Below, in pieces: positions 1 through 8,475 of a DNA stretch of 64,000 nt; position 1 is the stretch's first letter; every line of letters begins with the position of its first letter. The stretch is from contig JAKSVU010000003.1 in the NCBI GenBank assembly GCA_024413465.1, positions 62,001-126,000 of the forward strand, written 5' to 3'. Source of the stretch: Alphaproteobacteria bacterium. GTDB lineage: Bacteria; Pseudomonadota; Alphaproteobacteria; CAAGCB01; CAG-977. A model generated the notes under the pieces. It had not been told where the DNA came from. It saw only the letters and a program-made list of their open reading frames with translations, and searched no databases. The translations under genes and the position numbers were made by a program.

Positions 1-2
1 AT

Positions 3-1412
3 TCATCCAGGCGATTGATTGTAAATATTCCTCCGCGCTATATGAAGTCAATTATTTGTTCGGTTGCATTGCCTGCCTTTTTGCTCGGGCACAATCCGAA
101 AACTTCAATTATATGTGTCAGTTATGCTGATGATTTAGCATCAAAACACGCCAATGATTGCCGCAAAGTCATAACTTCCAAATGGTATCAAGAGCTATTT
201 CCCAATACCAAATTAAGTAATACCAGAAAATCTACGTTTGATTTTGAAACGATAGCCGGTGGAGGACGTTTTTCAACCTCGGTTAACGGAACATTGACCG
301 GTCGCGGTGCGGACTGGATAATCATAGACGATCCCCTCAAACCGATAGATGCCAATTCAGATATTATGCGTGAAAAAGTCAATGAATGGTATCGTTCAAC
401 ACTTTATTCTCGCTTAAATGACAAAGCAAGCGGCAAAATTATGCTGATTATGCAACGTCTGCACGAAAACGATTTAACCGGCTTTTTGTTGGAGCATGAT
501 AAGAATTTCAAGCTTATTAAACTTCCGATTATTGCCGAAGCAGAGGAAAATTGGACGATATATGATCCGATTATCGGTACAAACCGCAAAATCATACGTC
601 ATATAGGCGATTTACTACATCCTGCGCGAGAAAATAGAGAAACAGTCTTGGAATTGCAACAATCTCTCGGTGAATTCGCATTTGCCGGACAATATCAACA
701 AAATCCGGCTCCAATCAGCGGTGGCATCGTAAAAAAAGAATGGTTACATTACTACAATGAAGTACCAAATTTGCAAAAGATCGTTCTTTCTTGGGATACT
801 GCCGGCAAAGAAGGAAGCGACAATGCCTATTCGGCCTGTGTTGTTGTGGGAACCGGATATGACAATAAATATTACCTGTTGGAATGCTCGCGCTATCGTT
901 TAGATTTTCCGAAACTGGTTAATAAAGCTACAGAATTATACATGTCGGTTTACAATGAGTTTTCGGTGCAACCGGAACTTATTATTGAAGATGCCTCATC
1001 CGGTACACAGTTAATACAATGCCTCAGAGGAACCTTTAGCATTAATATTCACGATGTTAAACCTCACCAGGACAAAGTATCCAGAATGCAAGGAACATCC
1101 CTTTTAATTGAACAGGGAAAATTGTTGTTTCCAAACATCGCCGGCGCATGGTATAAAGATTTTGAAGCGGAATTAACAACCTTTCCCAAATCGCGATTTA
1201 AGGATCAATGCGATGCATTGAGCCAGGCAATGGATTTTTTAGCAAACATGCAAACACCAAAAGTTCAGCCTTGCTTAGCAACCGGAAAAGGCTGTTACGT
1301 AAGCGAAAGGAACTATTATTCAAGCGGAGGACATTATTATAGTGTTGGTCATAGAAACATTTATAAAACTCACCCGATGCGAGATCCTAGGAAATTGCGT
1401 AGCGGTTATTAG
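3..1412 (+). CDS. Phage terminase large subunit (5'-partial at window edge)
   Basis: This is the DNA-packaging motor ATPase/nuclease of a tailed phage. The reading frame is open to the left edge, so the start lies outside the window. The N-terminal part has a P-loop-like motif (IPPRYMKS) and a Walker B-like stretch (DWIIIDDPLKP). The C-terminal half has the RNase H-like nuclease pattern: VLSWDTAGK, then an acidic IIEDASSG, then DQCDALSQA near the end. It belongs to the alphaproteobacterial/Mu-like terminase group and is unrelated in sequence to the terminase at 24687. It is followed by a DUF5681 gene and a DUF2924/serine recombinase cassette, so it belongs to a separate element to the left of the tRNA-Lys prophage. 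The Tyr-Met in the P-loop, where His-Gly is usual, is unusual. Confidence 0.85.
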   Translation, partial: SSRRLIVNIPPRYMKSIICSVALPAFLLGHNPKTSIICVSYADDLASKHANDCRKVITSKWYQELFPNTKLSNTRKSTFDFETIAGGGRFSTSVNGTLTGRGADWIIIDDPLKPIDANSDIMREKVNEWYRSTLYSRLNDKASGKIMLIMQRLHENDLTGFLLEHDKNFKLIKLPIIAEAEENWTIYDPIIGTNRKIIRHIGDLLHPARENRETVLELQQSLGEFAFAGQYQQNPAPISGGIVKKEWLHYYNEVPNLQKIVLSWDTAGKEGSDNAYSACVVVGTGYDNKYYLLECSRYRLDFPKLVNKATELYMSVYNEFSVQPELIIEDASSGTQLIQCLRGTFSINIHDVKPHQDKVSRMQGTSLLIEQGKLLFPNIAGAWYKDFEAELTTFPKSRFKDQCDALSQAMDFLANMQTPKVQPCLATGKGCYVSERNYYSSGGHYYSVGHRNIYKTHPMRDPRKLRSGY

Positions 1413-1463
1413 CTTGACTTCTCAATTGTTATAAGCCTTCATGCTGTTGTATGGAGGCTCAAA

Positions 1464-1721
1464 ATGTATAAAAGACCACCGATTGCACATCAATTTCAGA
1501 AAGGAATATCCGGAAATCCGAAAGGTCGACCAAAAATCTCAGATTCTGCACTATTTGAGTTGACTTATGCTTTTTTGCAAGCGTTACTGTCAGCAAGGGA
1601 TAAAGATAAATTATCTCGAGATAAACTCAGCAGAATCAGGGATATTTTAAATGAAGAAGAAAATATACCTACCCAAAAGCGCGGAAGAGCTAAAAAAGCT
1701 CAGTCATCAAAAACAGGCTGA
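1464..1721 (+). CDS. DUF5681 domain protein
   Basis: This 85-residue basic protein has the DUF5681 N-terminal signature: FQKGISGNPKGRPK at about residues 12-25. Members are usually encoded beside phage terminases in alphaproteobacteria and may be DNA-binding, though no function is established. It lies 51 bp after the terminase, and an AUG preceded by GGAGG-like bases (1453-1457) supports the start. Its 3' end overlaps the next gene by 71 bp in another frame. It is shorter than many family members, so it may be a C-terminally truncated copy. Confidence 0.6.
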   Translation: MYKRPPIAHQFQKGISGNPKGRPKISDSALFELTYAFLQALLSARDKDKLSRDKLSRIRDILNEEENIPTQKRGRAKKAQSSKTG

Positions 1722-2109
1722 ATTGTGGGCGCGATATTGTGACAGTCCGTATCAGAGGCAATTCAGAGCGTTATGGTATTATATTGCTTGCGAAAATGCT
1801 AATTTGAAAATTGAACGCAAATTCTTAACCAAACTTGAAAAATATGCCGAAAATCCGGAAGGGTGTATGCTTCACGTTTATAAAACCAAATATACTCTGC
1901 ATGCGGGAACAGAGATTATCAAGACCTTTCGAGGGCAACAATATAAAGTGATGGTGGCGGATACAAACGATTTTATTTATGAGGGCAAACATTATAAAAG
2001 TTTGTCAGCGGTGGCGAAAGAAATCTGCGGCATTAAAGTTTCCGGCTACGATTTTTTCGGCTTAAACAATAAATCAGCACTAAAGGAGGCGGAAAATGGC
2101 AAAAATTAA
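1651..2109 (+). CDS. DUF2924 domain protein
   Basis: This 152-residue protein matches DUF2924. The central HAGTEIIKTFRGQQYKV and the later YEGKHYKSLSAVAKEI and FFGL segments are the family's conserved blocks. DUF2924 genes nearly always precede large serine recombinases in alphaproteobacterial prophages, and that is the case here: the next gene overlaps by 14 bp. A role as a recombination accessory or directionality factor is inferred from this pairing and not shown by the sequence. The start overlaps the end of the DUF5681 gene, which suggests translational coupling. Confidence 0.75.
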   Translation: MKKKIYLPKSAEELKKLSHQKQAELWARYCDSPYQRQFRALWYYIACENANLKIERKFLTKLEKYAENPEGCMLHVYKTKYTLHAGTEIIKTFRGQQYKVMVADTNDFIYEGKHYKSLSAVAKEICGIKVSGYDFFGLNNKSALKEAENGKN

Positions 2110-3691
2110 TTGTGCGGTTTATGTTCGCAAATCTACCGAAAAAGGCTTGGAATTGGAGTTTAACTCCTTGCAGAATCAAGAAGAAGCCTGCCGCAGTTAT
2201 ATTCTCTCTCAAGCCTTTAACAACTGGGAATATTACAAAACCTATACAGATGGCGGCATATCCGGCGGCACCATGGAACGACCGGCTTTAAAGCAAATGC
2301 TTGAAGATATCAGAAAAGGCCTGATACAAACGGTGGTGGTTTATAAAGTTGACCGATTGTCGCGTTCTATTATGGATTTTCACAATATGATGAAAGAGTT
2401 TGATAAATGCGGATGCAGTTTCGTATCTATCACGCAGGCTTTTGATACCTCAACCTCGATGGGCAAGCTAACCTTAAATATGCTGTTATCGTTTGCTCAA
2501 TTTGAGAGGGAAGTTTCGTCCGAACGCGTGCGGGATAAAATCCGTGCCAGCAAAGCCAAAGGTTTATGGACAGGCGGAACACCAAAATTGGGTTACGATT
2601 TGATTGATAAAAAACTGGTAATAAACAAGGTTGAAGCAGAACAAGTACACTATTTATTTGAAAGTTACTTAAAATGCGGTTCATTAAGCGAACTCGAACA
2701 AATTGCCGAATCTAAGAATATAACGCATAAACAATGGATGACCGGCAAGGGTATCTCCAAAGGCGGTAAACCGTTTAAAACATCGGCACTACACCGCTTG
2801 TTGCATGAAAAATTGTATCTTGGCATGATTGAGAATAAACGCACCGGACAAGCTTTCAAAGGACAGCATGAAGCGATTATCAGCAAAGAACTCTGGGAAG
2901 CGGTACAGAGAAAGTTAAAAGAAAACGATGTCAGTGGCAATCATACGCGCTCAAAAAATGATAATCTCTTGACCGGAAAATTATTTGATGCCAATGGCAC
3001 CGCTTTCGTTAACCAAGCAAACAGCAAACGCAAAACCACCAAAAAGCACTATTATGCGGTTAAAGGCCTGTACTTGCCGACCGAACAGATTGATAAATTA
3101 GCTCAAGAGGCGGTGACGGAAATATTGAACGCGGATTTAAGCAAGTTACCAAAGGAAGCGATAATATCTTTGAAACAAATTAACTTCTCGGGTATGGATT
3201 ATTTTGAGCAACACGGTTTTATCCGCAACTTTATCAATAAAGTGATTTACGGCAAAGACAAGCTCACATTCTTCTTTAATGTAGATTGCGGAATGCTGGC
3301 GGCCTACACAAGTGATTATTTAAATCCCAATGCCGAATCTCTGGAATTTATTAACGATGTTGCAAACCGACAGATTATTTATGAAAAAGCCGTCGTGATT
3401 AACCGCGGATTGTCAAGCAATACCTATAATGCCGGAAAAACCGGATTGATGAGCGTCAACGATAACAACCGATTGATTGTTCGTGCCTTTGCCTACGCAT
3501 GGCGATATAAAAAGCTTTACGAAAGCGGTATGCCAACCGATGACATTGCCAAGCAGGAACATATCTCCAAACGCACGATTTATAAATACCTCAACCTTGC
3601 TTACCTATCCCCGAATCTCGTCAATCAACTTTTCTCAGGAATAGTAAACATTCCATTGCAAAAGTTATTTGAGATGGGAGCTAAGGGATAA
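2096..3691 (+). CDS. Large serine recombinase (site-specific integrase)
   Basis: This 531-residue protein catalyses site-specific integration or excision through a serine nucleophile. The N-terminal resolvase domain (about residues 1-150) shows YVRKSTEK, then NSLQNQ (catalytic serine), DGGISGG, VYKVDRLSRS and the LNMLLSFAQFERE segment. A recombinase domain follows (about 165-280, GYDLIDKKL onward), then a C-terminal region with a helix-turn-helix-like end (MPTDDIAKQEHISKRTIYKYL). The zinc-ribbon cysteines typical of many large serine recombinases are not obvious. A GGAGG ribosome-binding site at 2087-2091 supports the start. It probably moved the terminase-bearing element at the left edge. 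The following DNA is much richer in AT, which suggests that the element ends shortly after this gene. Confidence 0.9.
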   Translation: MAKINCAVYVRKSTEKGLELEFNSLQNQEEACRSYILSQAFNNWEYYKTYTDGGISGGTMERPALKQMLEDIRKGLIQTVVVYKVDRLSRSIMDFHNMMKEFDKCGCSFVSITQAFDTSTSMGKLTLNMLLSFAQFEREVSSERVRDKIRASKAKGLWTGGTPKLGYDLIDKKLVINKVEAEQVHYLFESYLKCGSLSELEQIAESKNITHKQWMTGKGISKGGKPFKTSALHRLLHEKLYLGMIENKRTGQAFKGQHEAIISKELWEAVQRKLKENDVSGNHTRSKNDNLLTGKLFDANGTAFVNQANSKRKTTKKHYYAVKGLYLPTEQIDKLAQEAVTEILNADLSKLPKEAIISLKQINFSGMDYFEQHGFIRNFINKVIYGKDKLTFFFNVDCGMLAAYTSDYLNPNAESLEFINDVANRQIIYEKAVVINRGLSSNTYNAGKTGLMSVNDNNRLIVRAFAYAWRYKKLYESGMPTDDIAKQEHISKRTIYKYLNLAYLSPNLVNQLFSGIVNIPLQKLFEMGAKG

Positions 3692-3770
3692 ATATTTATC
3701 CAATAATAATATATAAAATAAATATTGAATTTCAAAATACTTTTCAATTATTATAAATATAATCATAATA

Positions 3771-4181
3771 ATGGTTTATAAGATGACGAAACATAAATAT
3801 ATACATAATACCCAACATAGAGATGGTAATCCCAATAAATCACAATGGATTATAAGCTCTGTAGATGAAGAAAAAATATGGAATAACTCTCCATATTCTA
3901 CAGATTGTCCTTGTTATGGTCTATATATCCAAAACAATAAGCTTGATTACTTAGGCTTTCCTGCAAAAATACCTCCCTCTCCGCTAAAAAAACTATTTAT
4001 AGCAAAATTTTGTAGTTCTTCTAATGGAACATTTATTATTTGGCACGGCTATCCTGCAAATACTACATTAAAAGTACAAGATCGCCCACCAGAAGGATAT
4101 TTAAAGGAATGGATAAATAAAAAATACATTAGTCGAGCACAAGCATTAAAGATTTTGAAAGGAAAAAAATGTTACCTGTAA
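3771..4181 (+). CDS. Hypothetical protein, first gene of an AT-rich pair
   Basis: I do not recognise a characterised family for this 136-residue protein. Visible features are a CPCYGLYI block, a KLFIAKF stretch, and a conserved-looking WHGYPA followed by QDRPPEGYL and a C-terminal KILKGKKC. It overlaps the next gene by 13 bp and was probably translated with it. Base composition is richer in AT than the recombinase genes to the left, which suggests separate acquisition. The start is uncertain: a second AUG lies at 3783 and neither has a convincing ribosome-binding site. It could be the small partner of a two-gene cargo or defence system, but that is only inferred from the pairing and location between two mobile elements. 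Confidence 0.55.
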   Translation: MVYKMTKHKYIHNTQHRDGNPNKSQWIISSVDEEKIWNNSPYSTDCPCYGLYIQNNKLDYLGFPAKIPPSPLKKLFIAKFCSSSNGTFIIWHGYPANTTLKVQDRPPEGYLKEWINKKYISRAQALKILKGKKCYL

Positions 4182-5395
4182 AAATTGTTATTCCTGGTAG
4201 GTTTTATGATTCTTTTATATATAATAAAAAACTACTTTTATGGAACATAAATGGCGATATAATGCAAATTGATTGGGATTTTCTAATTGAGGATTTTTTT
4301 GAAAATTCTGAGAACAAATTTGCATATTTTTGTGCTTTTATACATGGCGATTATTTATATGGAGATAGGTGGAGGTTAATATTTGAGGATCCATTAGTCA
4401 ATAAGGCTATAAAACACAGGTTTGACAGAATAAAAGATGTTACTTTTGATATAAAAAAAATGAGTGAGGATTTAATTAGTATTTGTAGCAATCCATTTCC
4501 TTTTCCTCATTCGGACTGCATTATATATCGAAAATATAAAAAGAATCCTGATTTATATATCTCAACATCAAAAGGTCTTTTAAAATCTCCTTACTATGAA
4601 CATAAAAACGGTAATTTATTTAATACAATAAAAAATAGTATTAAATGTCATGATATTCCCTCTTTCAATATAGATGCACAATCCGATATGATTATTTCTT
4701 CCTGCGGAAATGATGGTGTTTGGGGGTGGTTTGAAGTTGATGATTCTAATTCTGTATCTAATGATTTAAATCTAATGAAATTATCTGCTAATCATTCTAC
4801 TTGGATTAATTGGAGTTTTAGCGATATTTTTTCATCATCTTATTATAATGGAGGATATCTATTAGAAACTTCTTTGAATAGAGAAAACAAAAATGAACAA
4901 TCTTTTTCTATTATTAAGGAATTTGACGCTAATAAACTTTTTGATAAAAGTGGGTTAACATGGGGTGTTGGTGATAAAATATGTTCACTACGAGATGGTG
5001 AAATAAGCATATACCGTTACAAAAGAAATATTAAGAATGATGAGGAAAAATTCACAAAGCTAGAATCTTTCTATGATGAAAGAATATCTTTCAGTAACAT
5101 TATAAAAACAGGTAGTGCTCCATGGGGATATATATTGGAATATAGAACTATGTTATTAATTATTCAAAGTAATGGAGAATTAATTAAGATAGAACATGAA
5201 AATCAAGAAATTGTAAACTGGAGAATATTTACAAGATCTGTTCGCTACTCAAATCAGTTACACGTTATATTTGAAGACAATATATCCATTTATTCTTTTA
5301 ACAATGATTATTTTCAAAACCAATTTGAGAAAAATATTGGTATTAGATTCATTCCAAATTCATTTCAAGGTTATTATAAAATGCATAGATTGTAA
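4169..5395 (+). CDS. Hypothetical protein, second gene of an AT-rich pair
   Basis: This 408-residue protein is not recognised. It has no signal peptide, membrane segment or catalytic motif that I can name. Repeated beta-rich units with aromatic and glycine spacing (for example NDGVWGWFEVDD, SAPWGYILEY) suggest a beta-propeller-like fold. The N-terminus is acidic and aromatic. It is coupled to the upstream gene by a 13-bp overlap. The pair lies between the serine-recombinase element and the left end of the tRNA-Lys prophage, and its codon use is strongly AT-biased. It may be mobile-element cargo; no function can be assigned. Confidence 0.55.
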   Translation: MLPVKIVIPGRFYDSFIYNKKLLLWNINGDIMQIDWDFLIEDFFENSENKFAYFCAFIHGDYLYGDRWRLIFEDPLVNKAIKHRFDRIKDVTFDIKKMSEDLISICSNPFPFPHSDCIIYRKYKKNPDLYISTSKGLLKSPYYEHKNGNLFNTIKNSIKCHDIPSFNIDAQSDMIISSCGNDGVWGWFEVDDSNSVSNDLNLMKLSANHSTWINWSFSDIFSSSYYNGGYLLETSLNRENKNEQSFSIIKEFDANKLFDKSGLTWGVGDKICSLRDGEISIYRYKRNIKNDEEKFTKLESFYDERISFSNIIKTGSAPWGYILEYRTMLLIIQSNGELIKIEHENQEIVNWRIFTRSVRYSNQLHVIFEDNISIYSFNNDYFQNQFEKNIGIRFIPNSFQGYYKMHRL

Positions 5396-5581
5396 TTAAA
5401 ATTTATCGTATAGATTTAAGATTGTAATCTATATTTATTTTTCCTCTCTCAATTGACTCGCCCAAATTCCCCAAAGTATGTAACTGCGGGAAATTTTGCA
5501 TTTTTGCGGTCAATCGGAGCTTACCATAGTCACTTTTCAAGAGTCAACCCCTGCGAAAGCGCCGAAACACCGCGGATACGA

Positions 5582-5610
5582 AAAAAGACGCTTTCATCTA
5601 GCGTCTTTTT
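5582..5610 (-). terminator. Bidirectional terminator, displaced from tRNA-Lys
   Basis: An 11-bp stem (AAAAAGACGCT at 5582-5592 with AGCGTCTTTTT at 5600-5610) encloses a 7-nt loop. It has A and T runs on both sides, so it can work on either strand. It lies just beyond the left copy of the tRNA-Lys 3' end, so before integration it was probably the tRNA terminator on the minus strand. Confidence 0.75.
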
Positions 5611-5622
5611 AATTATTATGGC

Positions 5623-5663
5623 GGGTGATGAGGGATTCGAACCCGCGGCCCGCTGATTAAGAG
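5623..5663. repeat. attL: 41-bp direct repeat of the tRNA-Lys 3' part
   Basis: These 41 bases are identical to 47881-47921 inside the intact tRNA-Lys gene. They cover the T arm, variable loop and anticodon-loop side of the tRNA. The tRNA sequence stops at 5663, so this is a fragment and not a working tRNA. The integrase gene starts 180 bp to the right. This is the normal left junction of an element integrated into a tRNA gene. Confidence 0.9.
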
Positions 5664-5793
5664 GGGCTCCCAAGCAAGGAACTACGATAAACTATTATCA
5701 ACCTTTATTGGCTATTTTATTATAAAAATCAAATATTTATTTCAATTTTAAAAAATATTTTGATACATCATTTTTTATTAAAAAATTTTTCAA

Positions 5794-5815
5794 AGGTTGA
5801 CCAGAGGTTGACCAG
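5794..5815. repeat. Tandem 11-bp repeat upstream of the integrase
   Basis: AGGTTGACCAG occurs twice head to tail (5794-5804 and 5805-5815), 28 bp before the integrase start and 131 bp from attL. Position and tandem form fit arm-type integrase sites or excisionase sites, or an integrase operator. This is inference. Confidence 0.5.
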
Positions 5816-5842
5816 CGACAAAAAATTAGAGGAGTTTTTTTA

Positions 5843-7012
5843 ATGAAAAAAGTTTTGACAGATAAATTTATTAGTTCTTATGAATTATTAGCCAATGAAA
5901 AAAGAATAGAAATTTGTGATGAACGTTGTCCGTATTTACGCGTTCGTATAAGTGAAAATAATAAGAGTTTTATTGTATTGAAGAAAATGCGTGGACAATC
6001 TATTCGAGTGACCATTGGAAAATTTGGAGAAATTGGAATTGATGTTGCTCGTCAAAAGGCTATTGAAATACTAAAACAAATAAATGATGGGATAAATCCG
6101 AACGTTTCCAAGTATGAAATGAATAAGGAAATTACCCTAGATGAACTGTTTAAAGAATTTATGGAACGTTACGCCAAGGTGATGACTACTGAAAAACATT
6201 GGAAGGCGAATCAAAGATATTATGACCGTTTTTTTGAAAAGTTGGGCAAAAAAAGGTTATCTGATATTACGACTAGACAAATAGAATATATTGTTAATAG
6301 TGTTAAAGAAAATAATGGATTATATACTGCTAATCATGTATTGATTTTAATCCGACATTTATACAACAAAGCAATCAAATGGGGATGGAATGGCAAAAAT
6401 CCAACAAATCCCATTTCAAAATTTAAGACGTATGCAAGAGAACGTTTTTTATTACCTGAAGAATTAAAACGTTTGTTTAAAGTTTTGGATGAAGAAAGTA
6501 GTTTGTATTTTAAAACGTTTTTCTATGTCCTTTTGTATACAGGACAACGTTGTGGTAATGTTCGTGAGATGAGATGGGACAATATTAATTTTGATACAGG
6601 AATATGGTATATTCCTATGACCAAGAATGGAACATCAATGAGGGTTCCTTTGGTTGAACAATTATATCCTTTGTTGAAAAATTTAAAAAAGATTACAGGT
6701 TCAAGTGAATGGGTTTTTCCAATGAGAGATCATCCGGAAAATCCGATGAATGAACCAAAACATCATTGGGAAAAGATTCGTATAAAGGCCAAAATAAAAG
6801 ATGTTCGAATACATGATTTGCGTCGCACCTTAGCGACGTGGGAATGTATGTCTGGTGTTAATTTGGCGATAGTATCAAAGACCCTTAATCATAAGAGTTT
6901 ACAGTCAACACAGGTTTATGCAAGAGCTGATACAACAGCAATCAGTCAGGCATTACAAGCTACAGTTAATAATTTTAATCAATTTAGAGACGCTATAGTT
7001 GATGATATTTAA
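5843..7012 (+). CDS. int: Tyrosine-family phage integrase (P4-type)
   Basis: This 389-residue site-specific recombinase integrates and excises the prophage at tRNA-Lys. The N-terminal region (about 1-85) is a DUF4102-like arm-binding domain, followed by a SAM-like core-binding domain (about 90-180) and the catalytic domain. The catalytic set is visible: R236 in TGQRCGNVRE, H324 and R327 in HDLRR, H350 in NHKS, and nucleophile Y359. A GAGGAG ribosome-binding site at 5830-5835 supports the start. The gene lies 180 bp from attL and is followed by a small AlpA-like gene and a terminator, the usual layout for tRNA-integrating prophages and islands. Confidence 0.95.
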   Translation: MKKVLTDKFISSYELLANEKRIEICDERCPYLRVRISENNKSFIVLKKMRGQSIRVTIGKFGEIGIDVARQKAIEILKQINDGINPNVSKYEMNKEITLDELFKEFMERYAKVMTTEKHWKANQRYYDRFFEKLGKKRLSDITTRQIEYIVNSVKENNGLYTANHVLILIRHLYNKAIKWGWNGKNPTNPISKFKTYARERFLLPEELKRLFKVLDEESSLYFKTFFYVLLYTGQRCGNVREMRWDNINFDTGIWYIPMTKNGTSMRVPLVEQLYPLLKNLKKITGSSEWVFPMRDHPENPMNEPKHHWEKIRIKAKIKDVRIHDLRRTLATWECMSGVNLAIVSKTLNHKSLQSTQVYARADTTAISQALQATVNNFNQFRDAIVDDI

Positions 7013-7096
7013 AAATAGCTCACAATGTTTTTTTCTATTTGTCTTTTTTTTTATAAAAACTAAAGTTGTTTATTTTTTTATGAAAGGAATAAAATA

Positions 7097-7318
7097 ATGT
7101 TAGGAAAATTATTATCAAGAAAAGAAGCTTCTGAATACTTGCTTCAAAAGGGAATAAGTCGAACTGTTTCCTCATTAAATAAACTTGCAACTATAGGAGG
7201 GGGGCCGAAGTTTCATAAATTTGGAAATACGAGAGTATACTATTTAGATAATGAACTAGACGAATGGGTTGAATTGATGCTATCAAAAGCACTAAGTTCA
7301 ACAGCAGAGTTGTTATAA
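7097..7318 (+). CDS. AlpA/excisionase-like helix-turn-helix protein
   Basis: This 73-residue protein looks like an AlpA or MerR-type winged helix protein: LLSRKEASEYLLQKG forms the first helices, a PKFHKFGNTRVYY strand pair follows, then an LDEWVE helix. Such proteins next to P4-type integrases act as excisionases or as activators of the integrase gene. A GAAAGGA ribosome-binding site (7081-7087) precedes the AUG. It lies 84 bp after the integrase and just ahead of a terminator, so the two may form one early unit. Confidence 0.75.
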   Translation: MLGKLLSRKEASEYLLQKGISRTVSSLNKLATIGGGPKFHKFGNTRVYYLDNELDEWVELMLSKALSSTAELL

Positions 7319-7341
7319 AAAGGACAATAGAAAAACGAAAG

Positions 7342-7374
7342 GTGGTCACAAGTTGTGACCACTTTAATTTTTTC
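7342..7374 (+). terminator. Rho-independent terminator after the int module
   Basis: A near-perfect palindrome (GTGGTCACAA at 7342-7351 with TTGTGACCAC at 7353-7362) is followed by a T-rich stretch. It would end int/AlpA transcription before the oppositely oriented AbiE genes. Confidence 0.75.
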
Positions 7375-7522
7375 TTAGAAAAAAGAGAGCATTTTGTGAA
7401 ATTTAAAATAAAAATTTCTTATATTCGTTAAAATTTAAGAGTTTTATCCATTTTTGTCTTTTGAAATTTGAATGAATAATTGCTGAAATTTATATGAAAT
7501 TACCATGAAAAATCTTTTGAAG

Positions 7523-8470
7523 TCATTTTTGCGATTTTTTAGCGGATGCAATCTTCCATTCAACCATTGGATGTATGTGGATACGGTCAAGAATGTCCGT
7601 ATCGGAAAACAATTTTTCAGGTGAATAACATTTGTTTGAAAAATCTTGTAGGAATGCTTTTTCTTCATCGGTTAGTATCAGCAAATCTGATAGGTATTCT
7701 TTCACGTTTTTTTTCATCTTTGGTAAATCGATAAATTCCTTGCGATGAATGACAGGCAACAGCATCGTCTTGATTTCATATGGCCTTAACGCGTCAATGG
7801 CTGATAAATCAAATGCTTTTGTGGCTTGGCTATTCAATGCCCGATAAAAGACGACGCACTTCTTCAGCAGTTCTTTTTCTGCGTCGTAAAATACATTTTG
7901 TTGGATCATATTGTGAATGTCGTATAAATCGCGTGGTGCTGTTCTAGATAATAGTGCAACAATTTTACTTGCAAATAATTCGGTTTTTTCTAGTCGGCGG
8001 ACTTCGATGGTTTGCCCTAAAATATCGGTTTTAATCAGTTCAATTGGCAGAATATGTGTTCGCAAAGAATAATTGATTTCAACTTTAATATTGTCTTTGA
8101 CACCGCCACAATTCGTATAAGTAAATACGAAAGAATCTAAAGAGTGTGGAAACTTTGATTTCGGGCTTAAATCGTAGTCGTTCGCACTCATATATTTTTG
8201 CAAAGTCGTTTTAAGACGATCGCGAACGCTCATCATTTCTTCACGTCCGATATTTTGCGTAAAGTCTAAATCTATATCGACCGATAAACGCGGCAAATCG
8301 AAAATCGTCAGGTTAATAGCTGTTCCTCCTTTTAACGCTAGATAGTCTTTTGTCAGCGTGTCCGTATTCAGAAAATTTAAAATTTCCGTCAGCCGAAACA
8401 CCTTTTCCAACGTGTCGCGATTAAAGTTTAGTTCTTCAGCTTTTTGTCCGATAAAATTTTTATGTAACAA
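7523..8470 (-). CDS. AbiEii-type nucleotidyltransferase toxin
   Basis: This 315-residue protein belongs to the AbiEii/AbiGii nucleotidyltransferase-like toxin family. Near the N-terminus it shows the family motifs KGGTAIN (about residues 46-52) and SVDIDLDF (about 62-69), the metal-binding DxD of polymerase-beta-like nucleotidyltransferases. A third block (KTELFASKIVALLSRTAPRDLYDIHNM) is typical of the family. AbiEii toxins cause growth arrest in type IV toxin-antitoxin systems and can abort phage infection. The start codon appears to be TTG, 5 bp after the antitoxin gene, with an AAGGA site upstream. The pair sits in the prophage's left cargo zone and probably protects the lysogen against other phages. 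Confidence 0.85.
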   Translation of the reverse strand: MLHKNFIGQKAEELNFNRDTLEKVFRLTEILNFLNTDTLTKDYLALKGGTAINLTIFDLPRLSVDIDLDFTQNIGREEMMSVRDRLKTTLQKYMSANDYDLSPKSKFPHSLDSFVFTYTNCGGVKDNIKVEINYSLRTHILPIELIKTDILGQTIEVRRLEKTELFASKIVALLSRTAPRDLYDIHNMIQQNVFYDAEKELLKKCVVFYRALNSQATKAFDLSAIDALRPYEIKTMLLPVIHRKEFIDLPKMKKNVKEYLSDLLILTDEEKAFLQDFSNKCYSPEKLFSDTDILDRIHIHPMVEWKIASAKKSQK

Positions 8471-8475
8471 TATCC

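Noticed and set aside
5453-5656. 67-codon frame running through the terminator and attL
   Set aside because: It spans a terminator stem and the tRNA fragment and has no ribosome-binding site; not coding.
5623-5663. Possible second tRNA-Lys
   Set aside because: Only the 3' part is present; the D arm and the 5' acceptor strand are missing, so it is the attachment-site duplicate.
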